A stretch of DNA of 64,000 nt from DATATJ01 sp963789075 (GTDB lineage Bacteria > Acidobacteriota > Vicinamibacteria > Vicinamibacterales > CAVVIG01), in contig CAWBJQ010000014.1 of assembly GCA_963789075.1 (NCBI GenBank), positions 930,001-994,000 on the forward strand, written 5' to 3'. The notes under the pieces were generated by a model. The model was given only the letters and a program-made list of their open reading frames with translations, was not told the origin of the DNA and ran no database searches. Made by a program: the position numbers and the translations under genes. Of this stretch, positions 1 to 8,393 are shown piece after piece. The stretch's first letter is position 1; every line of letters begins with the position of its first letter.

Positions 1-421
1 GTGATGATGGGCTATCGCGATCAGGATCTGACGACCCTCGGTGCGTACCTGTGAGGCGGTATCGCGCGCCTGCGACGTCCCGATCCCGAAGAATTACCCA
101 GTGGTCGGCGCCGACGCGTTCCGTACGGCCACCGGCGTCCACGCGGCCGCCGTCGTCAAGGCGTTCCGCAAGGGCGACCGCGCGCTGATGGACGCGGTGT
201 ACGCGGCAGTGCCGGCGAGCCTGGTCGGACGCGAGCAGGAAATCGAGATCGGCCCCATGTCCGGCAAGTCGAATGTCGTTTTCTGGCTCGAAAGCCGCGG
301 GCTGCCGGTTACGGACGAGGTCGTCGATCGCATCTTCGCCGTCGCTAAAGCGGCGAACCGAATGCTCACTCACGAGCAGATTCAGTCCATCCTCGATCAG
401 AAAGTCGTACGGCACATGTAG
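1..421 (+). CDS. 2-isopropylmalate/homocitrate synthase family protein, C-terminal part (partial, one frameshift)
   Basis: C-terminal end of an enzyme of the 2-isopropylmalate/homocitrate synthase group, which condenses acetyl-CoA with a 2-oxo acid in leucine-type pathways. The sequence shows PIPKNYPVVGADAFRTATG, then GREQEIEIGPMSGKSN, and a final helical tail, as in the LeuA-like branch with this ending. The N-terminal catalytic barrel lies outside the window. The first 50 bases read DQDLTTLGAYL and then a stop; one extra C near base 49 accounts for the break, because CEAVSRACDVPIP continues naturally in the next frame. The family assignment is good. Which substrate it uses (isopropylmalate, citramalate or homocitrate) cannot be told from this fragment. 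Confidence 0.75.
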
Positions 422-562
422 GAACGCGCGTGCGCACTCGATGAAATTGTTTTCGCGCACGATCCCTCGAAATTCCTACCGCTCGCCTTCAGCTCATCCG
501 CCATCGGACGAATCTCTTCGCGATATCGGCTGTTTCCCAATGGCCGGTGCTGCGGCGCGTGC

Positions 563-578
563 TGGCAGCGCGTGTGCA
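563..578 (+). promoter_or_regulatory. Possible sigma-54 (-24/-12) promoter for the PEP-CTERM/exosortase operon
   Basis: TGGCAGCGCGTGTGCA matches TGGCAC-N5-TTGCA with GG and GC exactly 12 bases apart (two mismatches outside the invariant pairs). It lies about 47 bases upstream of the GTG start of the PEP-CTERM gene. Exosortase-system genes are often sigma-54 dependent in other bacteria, so the location fits, but a single match in GC-rich DNA can be chance. Confidence 0.3.
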
Positions 579-624
579 GTTCGGCGGTGGCGGACTGTTC
601 CGTCCACGAATAGAGAGGTGCTGC

Positions 625-1504
625 GTGTTGTCTCGAATCGCTTTGTTGCGAGCTGTGGCTGTGATCGCCGTACTCACTGTCGGCGGTGTCGCGGCCGCGA
701 AGATGGGCCGCCACAACTCTGCCGTTACTGGCGACGCTCAGCTTGCTGGTGTGACGGCACAAGCGGATGCCGCCGCGGAATCCGGCGATGTCGCCATACG
801 CGGGCACGCGATGTTCCCTCTCGGTGTCCCTAAAGGTCTCGCTTCCCGTTCCGAGGAGCGGAGCGAGTCTCATCCGGCGGCCGTCGGGCACCTGGCAGAC
901 CTCGACCAGCTGAGAACAGCAGCCGGGTCGGGTGCAGCCTTTTGGGGAAGCAGCGGTCAATCCCATAACAACGGCGGCTCCTCGGCATTTGGCGCGCACG
1001 GATCTGGCGGGGGTGCCTCAGCATTTGGCGGCGTGGGCTTCGGAGGCGGCCAGGCGAAATCGACAGACAAGAAGAACGCCGATGCGCCCAAGAGTGCGGC
1101 TGCGGTGAAGACGACACCGACGCCGAAGTCGCCGGCTGCGCCGCCGGCTCCGCCGCGCGCCCCATCCTCCGCAGCGCCGGTTGTGCCAGCCCGTGCCGAC
1201 AGCTCCGGCACCGGCAGTCGTCCCCGCCCCCGTCGCCACTGTGCCGACGTTGGCTCCGCCTGTTACGGCCGTGATCGTTGCGCCCCCGATCTTTTCAAAT
1301 CAGACAACGCCGATTCCCGCGATTGCCGGCGGCAGCCCCAAAACGGACCCCGGGCCGCCAGCGGGCGTAGTGGGCGGGGGCAGTGTCCCGCACAAGGGAG
1401 TGAGCCTCTCGTCGACCCCTGAGCCGGCGTCGCTCCTGCTGATCGTCACCGGACTCGCTGCCGTCATCGGCGCGAGCCGCCGGCGTCAGCTGCTTCGGTC
1501 GTGA
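625..1504 (+). CDS. PEP-CTERM sorting-domain protein (one frameshift)
   Basis: Secreted, low-complexity protein with an N-terminal signal segment (LSRIALLRAVAVIAVLTVGG), a Gly/Ser-rich middle with FGG/GGG runs, an Ala/Pro/Lys-rich stretch and a classic PEP-CTERM tail: TPEPASLLLIVTGLAAVIG followed by an Arg cluster. Such tails are cleaved and anchored by exosortase at the inner membrane. The GTG start at 625 follows a GAGAGG ribosome site six bases away. The frame changes near 1185 by one base; the Pro/Ala-rich repeat continues in the new frame to the PEP-CTERM signal. The stop overlaps the exosortase start (GTGA), so substrate and enzyme are translationally coupled. The function of the mature protein is unknown. 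Confidence 0.8.
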
Positions 1505-2349
1505 CGACGGCGGTCGTCGCGGCGATCGTGGGCGCGTGGCTGTACGGATCCACGCTGACGGCGCTCGCGGCCGAATGGCTGTCGAGCGCCGACTCGTCGT
1601 ACGGACTCGTCGTGATCGCCATCGCGGGCGTCGTCGCATGGCAGCGGCGGCTGGAGTTTGTGCGAGCTTGTGCCGCGTCGAATTCGGGCGGAGGCGCCGT
1701 GGCCGTCGTCATCGCCGGCCTGGCACTGTATCTGGCCGGCGTACTCGGCGCGGATATCTTCATCACGCGCCTCTCGTTCGTCGTGGTCGTGACCGGCGCG
1801 CTCTGGTTCGTGGCGGGCGGCGAGGCGACGCGCGTCATGGCGGCTCCGCTGCTGTTTCTGCTGATCGCGATTCCCTTGCCGGCGCTGATGGTCAACGCCG
1901 TGACGTTGCCGCTTCAGCTGGTAGCCTCGCGGTTCGCCGAAGCGCTGTTGTCTGTTGCCGGGGTGCCCGTATTCCGCGACGGCAACCTGCTAGTGCTGCC
2001 GTCGGCGACGCTGGAAGTCGAGCAGGCGTGCAGCGGCTTACGATCGCTCGTCTCATTGAGCGCGCTGGCGATGGTTCTCGCGTGGGCGACGGAGCAGGGG
2101 GCCGGGCGGCGCCTCGCGATCGTCGCCTCCGCGTTGCCGATCGCGATCGTCGCAAACGGATTGCGAATCGCAGCGACTGGGCTGGCCATCGAGGCGTGGG
2201 GACCACAGGCGGCATCTGGCGGCTGGCACACGTTGACAGGATGGCTGACGTTCGTCGTCGCCGTCGCGGTACTGATCGGCGCTCAGCGCCTGCTTCACGC
2301 GCTGATGATTCGGCGTCGCTCCTGGACGCCGGGAGCCGTCGCCGCATGA
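1501..2349 (+). CDS. Exosortase (PEP-CTERM processing transpeptidase)
   Basis: Polytopic inner-membrane cysteine protease/transpeptidase that recognises PEP-CTERM tails. The 282 residues contain about eight hydrophobic segments and the three family landmarks in order: the active-site cysteine in EQACSGLRSLVSLSAL, the conserved Arg in ANGLRIAATG and the His in GGWHTLTGWLTF. It starts with GTG overlapping the stop of the PEP-CTERM gene and ends overlapping the EpsI start (ATGA), forming a tight operon. The reading frame is intact. The exosortase subtype (A, B, C and so on) cannot be assigned safely by eye. Confidence 0.9.
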   Translation: MTTAVVAAIVGAWLYGSTLTALAAEWLSSADSSYGLVVIAIAGVVAWQRRLEFVRACAASNSGGGAVAVVIAGLALYLAGVLGADIFITRLSFVVVVTGALWFVAGGEATRVMAAPLLFLLIAIPLPALMVNAVTLPLQLVASRFAEALLSVAGVPVFRDGNLLVLPSATLEVEQACSGLRSLVSLSALAMVLAWATEQGAGRRLAIVASALPIAIVANGLRIAATGLAIEAWGPQAASGGWHTLTGWLTFVVAVAVLIGAQRLLHALMIRRRSWTPGAVAA

Positions 2350-2969
2350 CCCGCACGCGACCCGCGATTCTGCTCGCGCTGCTGCTCGCCACGGCTGTCG
2401 TCGTGCAAGCGTCGCGTCCGGCGGCCGTCGCGCCGGTGGCGATGAGCGCCTTCCCGCGGACGATTGGTCCTTGGCGCGCGACGACCGATCTCCCGGTGGA
2501 CGAAGACACCGCGCGTCAGCTCGGCGCAGATGCCTACGTCAACCGCTCGTACGCCGGCAGCGGGAACGCGCCGGTCGATTTGTACATCGCCTACTACGGC
2601 AGCCAGCGGCCGGGCGTCAGCATTCACTCACCGCTCCATTGCCTGCCCGGTACGGGCTGGGAGCCGCTCGCGGTCACGACCCTCGATCTGGCGCGTCCAG
2701 ATGGATCGGAGGGAAGCCTCCGCCGGATGATCGTTCGAAAGAACCTCGACCGCGCCGTCGTTTTGTATTGGTATGAAGTGCACGGCCGGATGATCGGGAG
2801 CGAGCTCACTAGCAAGCTGTTTCTGATCGCCGACAGCGTGCGGCTGCACCGCAGCGACGCGGCACTCGTGCGCGTGGCGGTTCCCATCACGCAGACGCCG
2901 GAGGTCGCGGAGCAGCGGGCGGTCGCATTCGTGCGCGATCTGCTGCCGCAGGTGACGCACTGGTTTTGA
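2346..2969 (+). CDS. epsI: EpsI family exosortase-associated protein
   Basis: The protein, about 207 residues, has an N-terminal signal or anchor (ILLALLLATAVVVQASRP) and then an EpsI domain: PRTIGPWRATTDLPVDE, a YVNRSY motif, IAYYGSQRPGVSIHSPLHC and a WYEVHGRMIGSELTSK stretch. EpsI either follows exosortase as a separate gene, as here, or is fused to it, and is implicated in the export or processing of the exopolysaccharide/PEP-CTERM system. The ATG overlaps the exosortase stop by four bases. Sixteen bases separate its stop from the TPR lipoprotein. The frame is intact. Confidence 0.85.
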   Translation: MTRTRPAILLALLLATAVVVQASRPAAVAPVAMSAFPRTIGPWRATTDLPVDEDTARQLGADAYVNRSYAGSGNAPVDLYIAYYGSQRPGVSIHSPLHCLPGTGWEPLAVTTLDLARPDGSEGSLRRMIVRKNLDRAVVLYWYEVHGRMIGSELTSKLFLIADSVRLHRSDAALVRVAVPITQTPEVAEQRAVAFVRDLLPQVTHWF

Positions 2970-2984
2970 CGATCGGGAGCTGAG

Positions 2985-5048
2985 ATGCGGGCAATTCTCG
3001 TGATCGTTGTCGCGTCGTTCGGCGTGGCGGGCTGCCACAGCGACCCCCAGCAGAGCGCCAGCGCGTTCATGAAGAAAGGCGATGCGTACGCGGCGGCGTC
3101 TCGGCCTGACGCCGCGGTGATCGAATATCGCAACGCGATCAGACAGACGCCCGATTCGGGTGTTGCGTATCGGAAGCTCGGCGACGCCTACGCCGCAGCG
3201 GGCAACGACGAGGAGGCGCTCGACGCGTTCACGCGCGCCAGTGCGCTCGACCCGGCCGACGCGCATTCGCCGCTGGCCTCGGTGCGCCTCCTGCTCGCCG
3301 CCGGAAACGTGGCGGAAGCGCACAGCCGGGCGGAAGCGCTCCTCGAACGAGATCCGGATGATGTCGAGGCGCAGACGCTTGTGGGCGTCACGCTGCTCCG
3401 GCTGAATCGGCTGGACGAAGCCGAGGTGCAGCTGACGGCAGCGGGCGCGCGCGATCCAAGCGGCGAAGCGCTGACGGCTCTCGGCGATGCCAAGCTGGCA
3501 GCTGACGATCGCGCCGGCGCCGAAGAGGCCTATCGTGGTGCGGTCCGAACGGCGCCGGGATCCGCCGCGGCGCGCGTGGCGCTGGCGCAATTCCTGTGGT
3601 CGTTCGGGCGCCTGCCTGACGCCGAGCGAGAATTGGCGGCGGCCTGCGCACAGGGCGGTGACGCGGAACTGGCGAATCGAGCTCTGGCGACGTTTTACCT
3701 CGGGACCAATCGGGCGCGCGAGGCGGAGCCCTACTTGACGCGCGCGGCCAGCCATCCCGCCCAAAAATATCACTCGACGCTGGCGCTCGCGGACTTCTAC
3801 GCATCGGAAGGCCGGTACGCCGAGGCTCGTACGACCCTCGCGCCGATCGTGCGCTCCGACGTCGACGGCGCAGCCGCCCGTTTGCGTCTGATTGCGATCG
3901 CCTACGACACGGGCTCCCGCGATCAGGCGCACCGCGACCTGGACGCGGTGTTGAAGCGTGGCGCCACGGCGGAGGCGCTGGCGCTCGAGGCGCGATTCCT
4001 CGCGGCGGACGCGAAGCCGGCCGAAGCGCTGCGGGCAGCTCGCGAGGCGCTGGAGATCGATCCGCATCTCGCCGCGGCTGAATATCTGGCAGGCACCCTC
4101 GAATTGGACCAGCGGCACCTGTCCGAGGCCGAGGACGCGTTCCGCGGCATGCTGAGCGACAACCGTTGGGCGGCGTCGGCGAAGGCGCAGCTCGCCCGAG
4201 TGAAGCTGGCGGAGCGCCGGCCGGACGAAGCCGAGCCGCTCGCCGTGTCGGCGATTGAAGGGCTGCCAGGTGCGCTCGAGCCGCAGCTGACGCTGGCGCG
4301 TGCGTGGATCGCCGGCGGCGACGCGGCGCGCGGACGGGGCGAGCTTCGGCGTCTGGCCGACGCGTTTCCGCAATCGCCCGAGCCATCGATCGCGCTGGCG
4401 TCGCTCGCGCTCGATGCCGGCGACATCGTCCGCGCGCGGACCCAGATCGACGCCGGGCTGCAGGTCGATCCGCAGAACGTCGAGCTCCTCGTGCTTTCGG
4501 CGAGGGCGGCGCTGTCGAGCGGGGATGATGCCGCCGCAGAGCGCGTAGTCGCCCGTGCCGCCGCCGCCGCCCCAGCGTCGTTCGACGCCCGAGTTGTATT
4601 GGCGCAGGTGTACGCGAAGCGGGGCGATCTCGATCGGGCGCGGCGCCTATTCGAGGACTTTGCCGCGAAGCAGCCGACATCCGCAGCGGCGCGCACGGCG
4701 GTCGGTGTGATGCTCCAGTCGCAAGGGCGCGACGACGCCGCGCGGACGTGGTACGCGCAGGCACTCGACCTCGATCAGAAGGATGGCGTCGCTGCGCGGA
4801 ATCTCGCGGGGATCATGATCGCGGAGGGATCCGAGGCGAATGCCGCGGTGGGACTGGCCCGCACCGCTGTTGAGGAGCGTCCCGACGATCCGCAGGCGCA
4901 TGGCGTATTGGGATGGGCGCTCTTCAAGAGCGGCCGGCCAGGGCTTGCCGCGCCGGAGCTCCAACGCGCCCAAGCGTTGAATGCGGCCGAGCCGTTGTAT
5001 CGCCGTCAGCTCGCCGAAGTGCGCCGCGCGCTCGAACCGGCGCAATAG
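2985..5048 (+). CDS. TPR-repeat lipoprotein of the exosortase locus (PrsT-like)
   Basis: A 687-residue tetratricopeptide protein starting with a lipoprotein signal (VASFGVAGC, lipobox Cys at residue 17). The remainder is a run of about 17-18 TPR-like helices with repeated A..A...Y..A signatures (for example YRNAIRQTPDSGVAYRKLGD). Long TPR lipoproteins of this kind (PrsT family) accompany exosortase loci and probably scaffold export or assembly of the polysaccharide and sorted proteins. GGGAGCTGAG before the ATG gives a good ribosome site. The frame is intact over more than 2 kb, which matters because several other genes in the window are broken. It ends facing the HEAT-repeat operon on the other strand. 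Confidence 0.8.
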   Translation: MRAILVIVVASFGVAGCHSDPQQSASAFMKKGDAYAAASRPDAAVIEYRNAIRQTPDSGVAYRKLGDAYAAAGNDEEALDAFTRASALDPADAHSPLASVRLLLAAGNVAEAHSRAEALLERDPDDVEAQTLVGVTLLRLNRLDEAEVQLTAAGARDPSGEALTALGDAKLAADDRAGAEEAYRGAVRTAPGSAAARVALAQFLWSFGRLPDAERELAAACAQGGDAELANRALATFYLGTNRAREAEPYLTRAASHPAQKYHSTLALADFYASEGRYAEARTTLAPIVRSDVDGAAARLRLIAIAYDTGSRDQAHRDLDAVLKRGATAEALALEARFLAADAKPAEALRAAREALEIDPHLAAAEYLAGTLELDQRHLSEAEDAFRGMLSDNRWAASAKAQLARVKLAERRPDEAEPLAVSAIEGLPGALEPQLTLARAWIAGGDAARGRGELRRLADAFPQSPEPSIALASLALDAGDIVRARTQIDAGLQVDPQNVELLVLSARAALSSGDDAAAERVVARAAAAAPASFDARVVLAQVYAKRGDLDRARRLFEDFAAKQPTSAAARTAVGVMLQSQGRDDAARTWYAQALDLDQKDGVAARNLAGIMIAEGSEANAAVGLARTAVEERPDDPQAHGVLGWALFKSGRPGLAAPELQRAQALNAAEPLYRRQLAEVRRALEPAQ

Positions 5049-5066
5049 CGTAGGGGGCAAAGGCGG

Positions 5067-6224
5067 CTACCGCCCGAGGATCTCCTCGAAAAACTTCACC
5101 GCGCGCGCGTCCTTCGACTGGCCCAGCCAGAACATCGCCTGCTTGCGGACTGCCGGGTTGCGGTTGGTCCGCGCCACCTCGATCAGCTTCGGCACGCCTT
5201 CGTCCTTTGGCAACTGACTCAGTGCGAAGACCGCGCGTTTCTTGACCTCGATGTCTGGATCGTCGGTAATCGCGTTCGTGATCGTGGCGACGGCCTGCTG
5301 GCCTGCTTTGTGCGCCAGCCAGAAGAGCGCCTGGCCGCGCACGCGGGCGTTCTTGTCGTCCTTCGCGGCCGCGATCAAGGTCGGGAGCGCCGATGATGAC
5401 TTGCTGACCGAGAGACCGAAGACTGCTTTCTCGCGAGCCTTGTCGCTCGGGTCCTGCTCGATCATGCGCGTCAGCGTGCGGACGCCGCTGTCGCCCCTGG
5501 TCGAACCCAGCCAGAATGCCGTATCGCTGCGCATCCATTCAGGACGGGCGGGCGCCACGAACGAGTCGAGCGCCCGATCGGCGGAGGTCGCGTTGTGCAG
5601 CGCGATTGCCGCAATCGCCGGCTTGGCGACGCGCTGATTGCGGTCGCCGCTGTCGGATGCCGTTGTGACCAGCGTCGTCAGCCAGGTTACGCTGTCTTCC
5701 GGCATGACGCCGGTCAGCCAGACGAGGCGCGTGCCGCCGGCGTCGACCTCGCAATCGGGCGTGAAGGTGCGCAGACGCACGACCGCGTCGCCGTCGAGGC
5801 GTGCCAGGAGCAGTAATTCGGTCGGCGCTTCGAGCATCACGCGAGTGCCGTTTGCGCGCGGCTCGTCGCTCGTATTCATCATCATGCCGCCGCCCTCGAG
5901 GAGGCACCGGCCGCCGTCCATCGAGTCGCCGCAGCACATCTGCCGTGGGCCCGGGACCATCGGCACGCGATAGCCAACCCACGACACGCCGCCCCTCGCT
6001 GCAAGCGCGGCGATCTCGTGCGCCAAGCCTTGCGAGACCGCCCGCGTTTCGGTCTGCGCGTTGGCCACGCGTCCTTGCGCGAACGCCGGCGCCGCACCCA
6101 GCACCCCGGCACCTAGCACCGCAGCACCTAGCACCACAGCACCCAAGCACTCTGGCACCTTGGCACGTTTGCACCCTGGCACCTTGGCACCCTGGCAGTT
6201 TGGCACCTGACCCGTTGGCGTCAT
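5067..6224 (-). CDS. HEAT-repeat secreted protein with repeat-derived signal region
   Basis: 385 residues. From about residue 220 onward there are five or six HEAT/PBS-lyase-type repeats (for example KAREKAVFGLSVSKSSSALP and VRKQAMFWLGQSKDARAVKF), which make protein-binding solenoids. The middle region has a Cys pair (QMCCGDS) and beta-rich segments. The start overlaps the preceding gene (ATGA). The first 50 residues are odd: they are translated from a short tandem repeat (gcacc/tgg units) and yield GAVVLGAAVLGAGVLGAAPA then FAQG, which looks like a signal peptide. It is the last gene of a sigma/anti-sigma/HEAT operon, so it may be an output or regulatory partner of that envelope-stress-like module. 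No enzymatic motif is visible. Confidence 0.7.
   Translation of the reverse strand: MTPTGQVPNCQGAKVPGCKRAKVPECLGAVVLGAAVLGAGVLGAAPAFAQGRVANAQTETRAVSQGLAHEIAALAARGGVSWVGYRVPMVPGPRQMCCGDSMDGGRCLLEGGGMMMNTSDEPRANGTRVMLEAPTELLLLARLDGDAVVRLRTFTPDCEVDAGGTRLVWLTGVMPEDSVTWLTTLVTTASDSGDRNQRVAKPAIAAIALHNATSADRALDSFVAPARPEWMRSDTAFWLGSTRGDSGVRTLTRMIEQDPSDKAREKAVFGLSVSKSSSALPTLIAAAKDDKNARVRGQALFWLAHKAGQQAVATITNAITDDPDIEVKKRAVFALSQLPKDEGVPKLIEVARTNRNPAVRKQAMFWLGQSKDARAVKFFEEILGR
6093..6212. repeat. Tandem/degenerate GCACC-rich repeat (family H)
   Basis: About 120 bases of short units such as GCACCTTGGCACCCTGGCA and GCACCTAGCACC, with a period near 10. It codes for residues 5-45 of the HEAT protein on the minus strand. 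It is not CRISPR-like because the units are contiguous, with no spacers. Confidence 0.75.
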
Positions 6225-7486
6225 TTCAGCAGCTCCATCAGGTAATCGGTGGCTTCCTTGGACTTCATGACCGAGAGCTTGGAGACGATCTCTTTCTTCA
6301 TCTCCACGTTCTTCTCGGCCCGCGCGAGCGTGACGAGCGCGCCGGCGTTGTTCTGCAGGAACAGCGCGTCGATGACCGCTTTGCGGACGTTCGGCGCCGT
6401 GTCGGACGAGTAGATGGACGTGAGCGCCTCTGATGTGCCCGGACGCTTCATCAGGCCGAGATTGCGGATCGCCGACTTGCGCAGCTCCGGATCCTTCTCG
6501 CTTTTCGCCAGCTCGATCAGCTTGTCCGAATCGCCTCCGACGAACATCGCCTGAAGGATCGATTTCTTCACCTCGGGTGACGTCTCGGTCTGATAGAGCT
6601 GCGCCAGCTCGCTGGATCCGTGCATCACGCCGAGCTGCCGCACTGCCTCAGCGCGCAGGCTGGTATCGGTTTCGCTCTTGGCGAGCGCGAAGAGACGCTC
6701 GCGATCGCCTGCCACCATGAAGCTGCGCAGAATCGAGCGCTTCACCGCCGGGTCGCTGGACGATTTGTAGACATCGGACAGAATCTGGCGATTGTCGTTG
6801 CCGCCCATGATGCCGATGTAGCGGATCGCCCGCAGCTGCAGGTCGGGGTTTGCGTTGCCCTTCGCGAAGCCTGTGATGATCTCGCGGGCTCGCGGAGAGC
6901 GGCTCTGGCTGAGAACGAACAGGGCGCGATCCTTGACTTTCGGCGAGCTCGTGCCGCCAAGGATTTTCTCGATGATCGGAAACGCCTGCTCCGGATCGCT
7001 TTCCATCAATCCGCGCAGCGCCATCAGCTTCAGCTCGTCATCGTCCTGGCTCGCCGGCGAGACGGCCTGGCCGGACGCCTGGCGCACTTCGACTTCGAGC
7101 GCCTTCGCGTCCTTGATCCAGCGGCTGTCGGCAAACTGCTTCTGGAGATCCGTCAGCGTCTGCAGCGCGGCCGCGCGGTTGCCGGTCTTGGACAGGCTGT
7201 ACGCCTTCCAGTAGAGCGCTGCGTCGGTGCGGCTCGTCTTGAGCGCGATCAACCGATCGAAGCGCTCGATCGCACGGTCGTAGCGGCCTTCTTCGATCGC
7301 TTCGCGTCCTTCGTCGTAGAGCTCGTCGGCGCGGTCATCCGCATCGGCCTTCGTCGAGGGCGCATACGCTGACGCGACGGCGGCAACCGGCGTCGGCCCG
7401 GCATCCGCGTTCGCGCGCGGCGCACCAAGCGTGAGGAGCGCTGCCGCCGCGAGTGTCGTGGGAATGAAAAGGCGTCTCATAGTCAT
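6221..7486 (-). CDS. Secreted TPR plus HEAT-repeat protein
   Basis: 421 residues with a signal peptide (RRLFIPTTLAAAALLTLG..ANA), a TPR-like tol-pal/YbgF style segment at about residues 50-120 (ELYDEGREAIEEGRYDRAI, ALYWKAYSLSKTG), then eight or so HEAT repeats with a 30-35-residue period (for example RSILRSFMVAGDRERLFALA, KKSILQAMFVGGDSDKLIEL). It probably works as a periplasmic scaffold or adaptor; no catalytic motif is present. It lies five bases after the anti-sigma stop and overlaps the next HEAT gene by four, so all four genes are likely one transcript. Start could be the first ATG or the third codon (ATG). Confidence 0.8.
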   Translation of the reverse strand: MTMRRLFIPTTLAAAALLTLGAPRANADAGPTPVAAVASAYAPSTKADADDRADELYDEGREAIEEGRYDRAIERFDRLIALKTSRTDAALYWKAYSLSKTGNRAAALQTLTDLQKQFADSRWIKDAKALEVEVRQASGQAVSPASQDDDELKLMALRGLMESDPEQAFPIIEKILGGTSSPKVKDRALFVLSQSRSPRAREIITGFAKGNANPDLQLRAIRYIGIMGGNDNRQILSDVYKSSSDPAVKRSILRSFMVAGDRERLFALAKSETDTSLRAEAVRQLGVMHGSSELAQLYQTETSPEVKKSILQAMFVGGDSDKLIELAKSEKDPELRKSAIRNLGLMKRPGTSEALTSIYSSDTAPNVRKAVIDALFLQNNAGALVTLARAEKNVEMKKEIVSKLSVMKSKEATDYLMELLK

Positions 7487-7491
7487 GTTCG

Positions 7492-8393
7492 TCAGCTGAT
7501 CTTCCTGGTTGACGTGTGCGGAAGCGCATGGCCGGCCGGCGGCTGCTCGCGCTGCCGGAGCTCGTCGCTCATCACTCGTACTTTGAAGAGCAGCGCCGCC
7601 GCGTCGATGCGGCGGCGAAGCTGCTCGAGGTCGGCCGCGCTGATCCGCGACGGGCTGTGCACGATCTCGAGGAGGTTGCGCTCGAGGTCGTCGAGGACGG
7701 CCGCCACCGATGGCTCGCCGGCCTCAATGGCGTCCTGCCGATACAGCCGGCTCGTTTGCAGCAGATCCTCCGCCCATCGCTGTTCCGTCGAGATGTTCGA
7801 TCGCGCCGCAACATTCATGATGTCGGTGAGCACGCGCTCGGATCGATCGAGGTGATCCGCCACCGATGCGAGCAGGATGCGATCACGGACGTCGCTACTC
7901 GCGGGTTCGTAGGGTTCGTAGGGTTCGCTGGGTTCGCTGGGTTCTCGATGTTCATCGACGCGGACGTCGGGTTCGGTTGGCGCCAGGTCCGTCCGGCGAC
8001 GAACGCGGCGATGAGGAGGACGGCGATCACACCGGCTGCCGCAAATCTCGAGAACCCGAACCCAACGAACCTGCCGAGCCCTGCGAACCTGCCGAGCCCT
8101 GAGAACCTGCCGAGCCCTGCGAACCTTACGAACCTCACGAACCTTACGAACCCTGCGAACCGAGTGTCTTCCCGTTCAGGCAGCTGATGGCGGATCCGCT
8201 GCCACACTTCCAGCCCGTACTGGTCGCTGCGCTCGGGCGCGTCGGTCGCGTTGATCATCGCGAGCGTGCCGGCGATCTCGCGATAGAGCGCCGCACACGC
8301 CGCGCAGACCTCGAGATGCCGCTCGACGGCCGCGCGCCGGCGGCCTTCGCCGTAGTAATACAACGTGAGGTCTTCGTCTGTGCAGTGCGTCAC
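7492..8393 (-). CDS. Anti-sigma factor with zinc-finger N-terminus (one frameshift, repeat-expanded linker)
   Basis: Membrane-anchored regulator that should bind and inhibit the adjacent ECF sigma factor. The N-terminus has a ZAS-type zinc site (AVERHLEVCAACAALYREI: H-x3-C-x2-C). A single transmembrane helix (FAAAGVIAVLLIAAFVAG) follows, then a periplasmic helical domain (NVAARSNISTEQRWAEDLL). On both sides of the helix the protein is built of short repeats: RFVRFVRFAGLGRFSGLGRF before it, and NPANPANPTNPTNP after it, both translated from a palindromic repeat. The frame slips near 7905, inside the repeat; VRDRILLASVADHL continues in the second frame. The GTG start overlaps the sigma stop (GTGA). 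Confidence 0.75.
7905..8165. repeat. Family C palindromic repeat (GGTTCGYAGGGTTCG arms) inside the anti-sigma gene
   Basis: The left arm (7905-7950) is made of ggttcgtagggttcgctgg units and the right arm (8046-8165) of gaaccctgcgaacctgcc units, its approximate reverse complement. About 95 bases coding for the transmembrane helix lie between the arms. Other copies of this family occur at 21.85 and 44.76 kb. Confidence 0.75.

Noticed and set aside
2628..4373. Long open frames antisense to the TPR lipoprotein and many other genes
   Set aside because: They mirror codon bias in GC-rich DNA, have no recognisable domains and lie opposite well-supported genes.
6093..6212. Regularly repeated GCACC units resembling a CRISPR array
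   Set aside because: Units are short, degenerate and contiguous with no spacers, and no cas genes are in the window.
7905..8165. GGTTCG-rich tract considered as tRNA T-loop sequences
   Set aside because: The TTCG words are tandem units of a repeat; no acceptor or anticodon arms can be paired around them.
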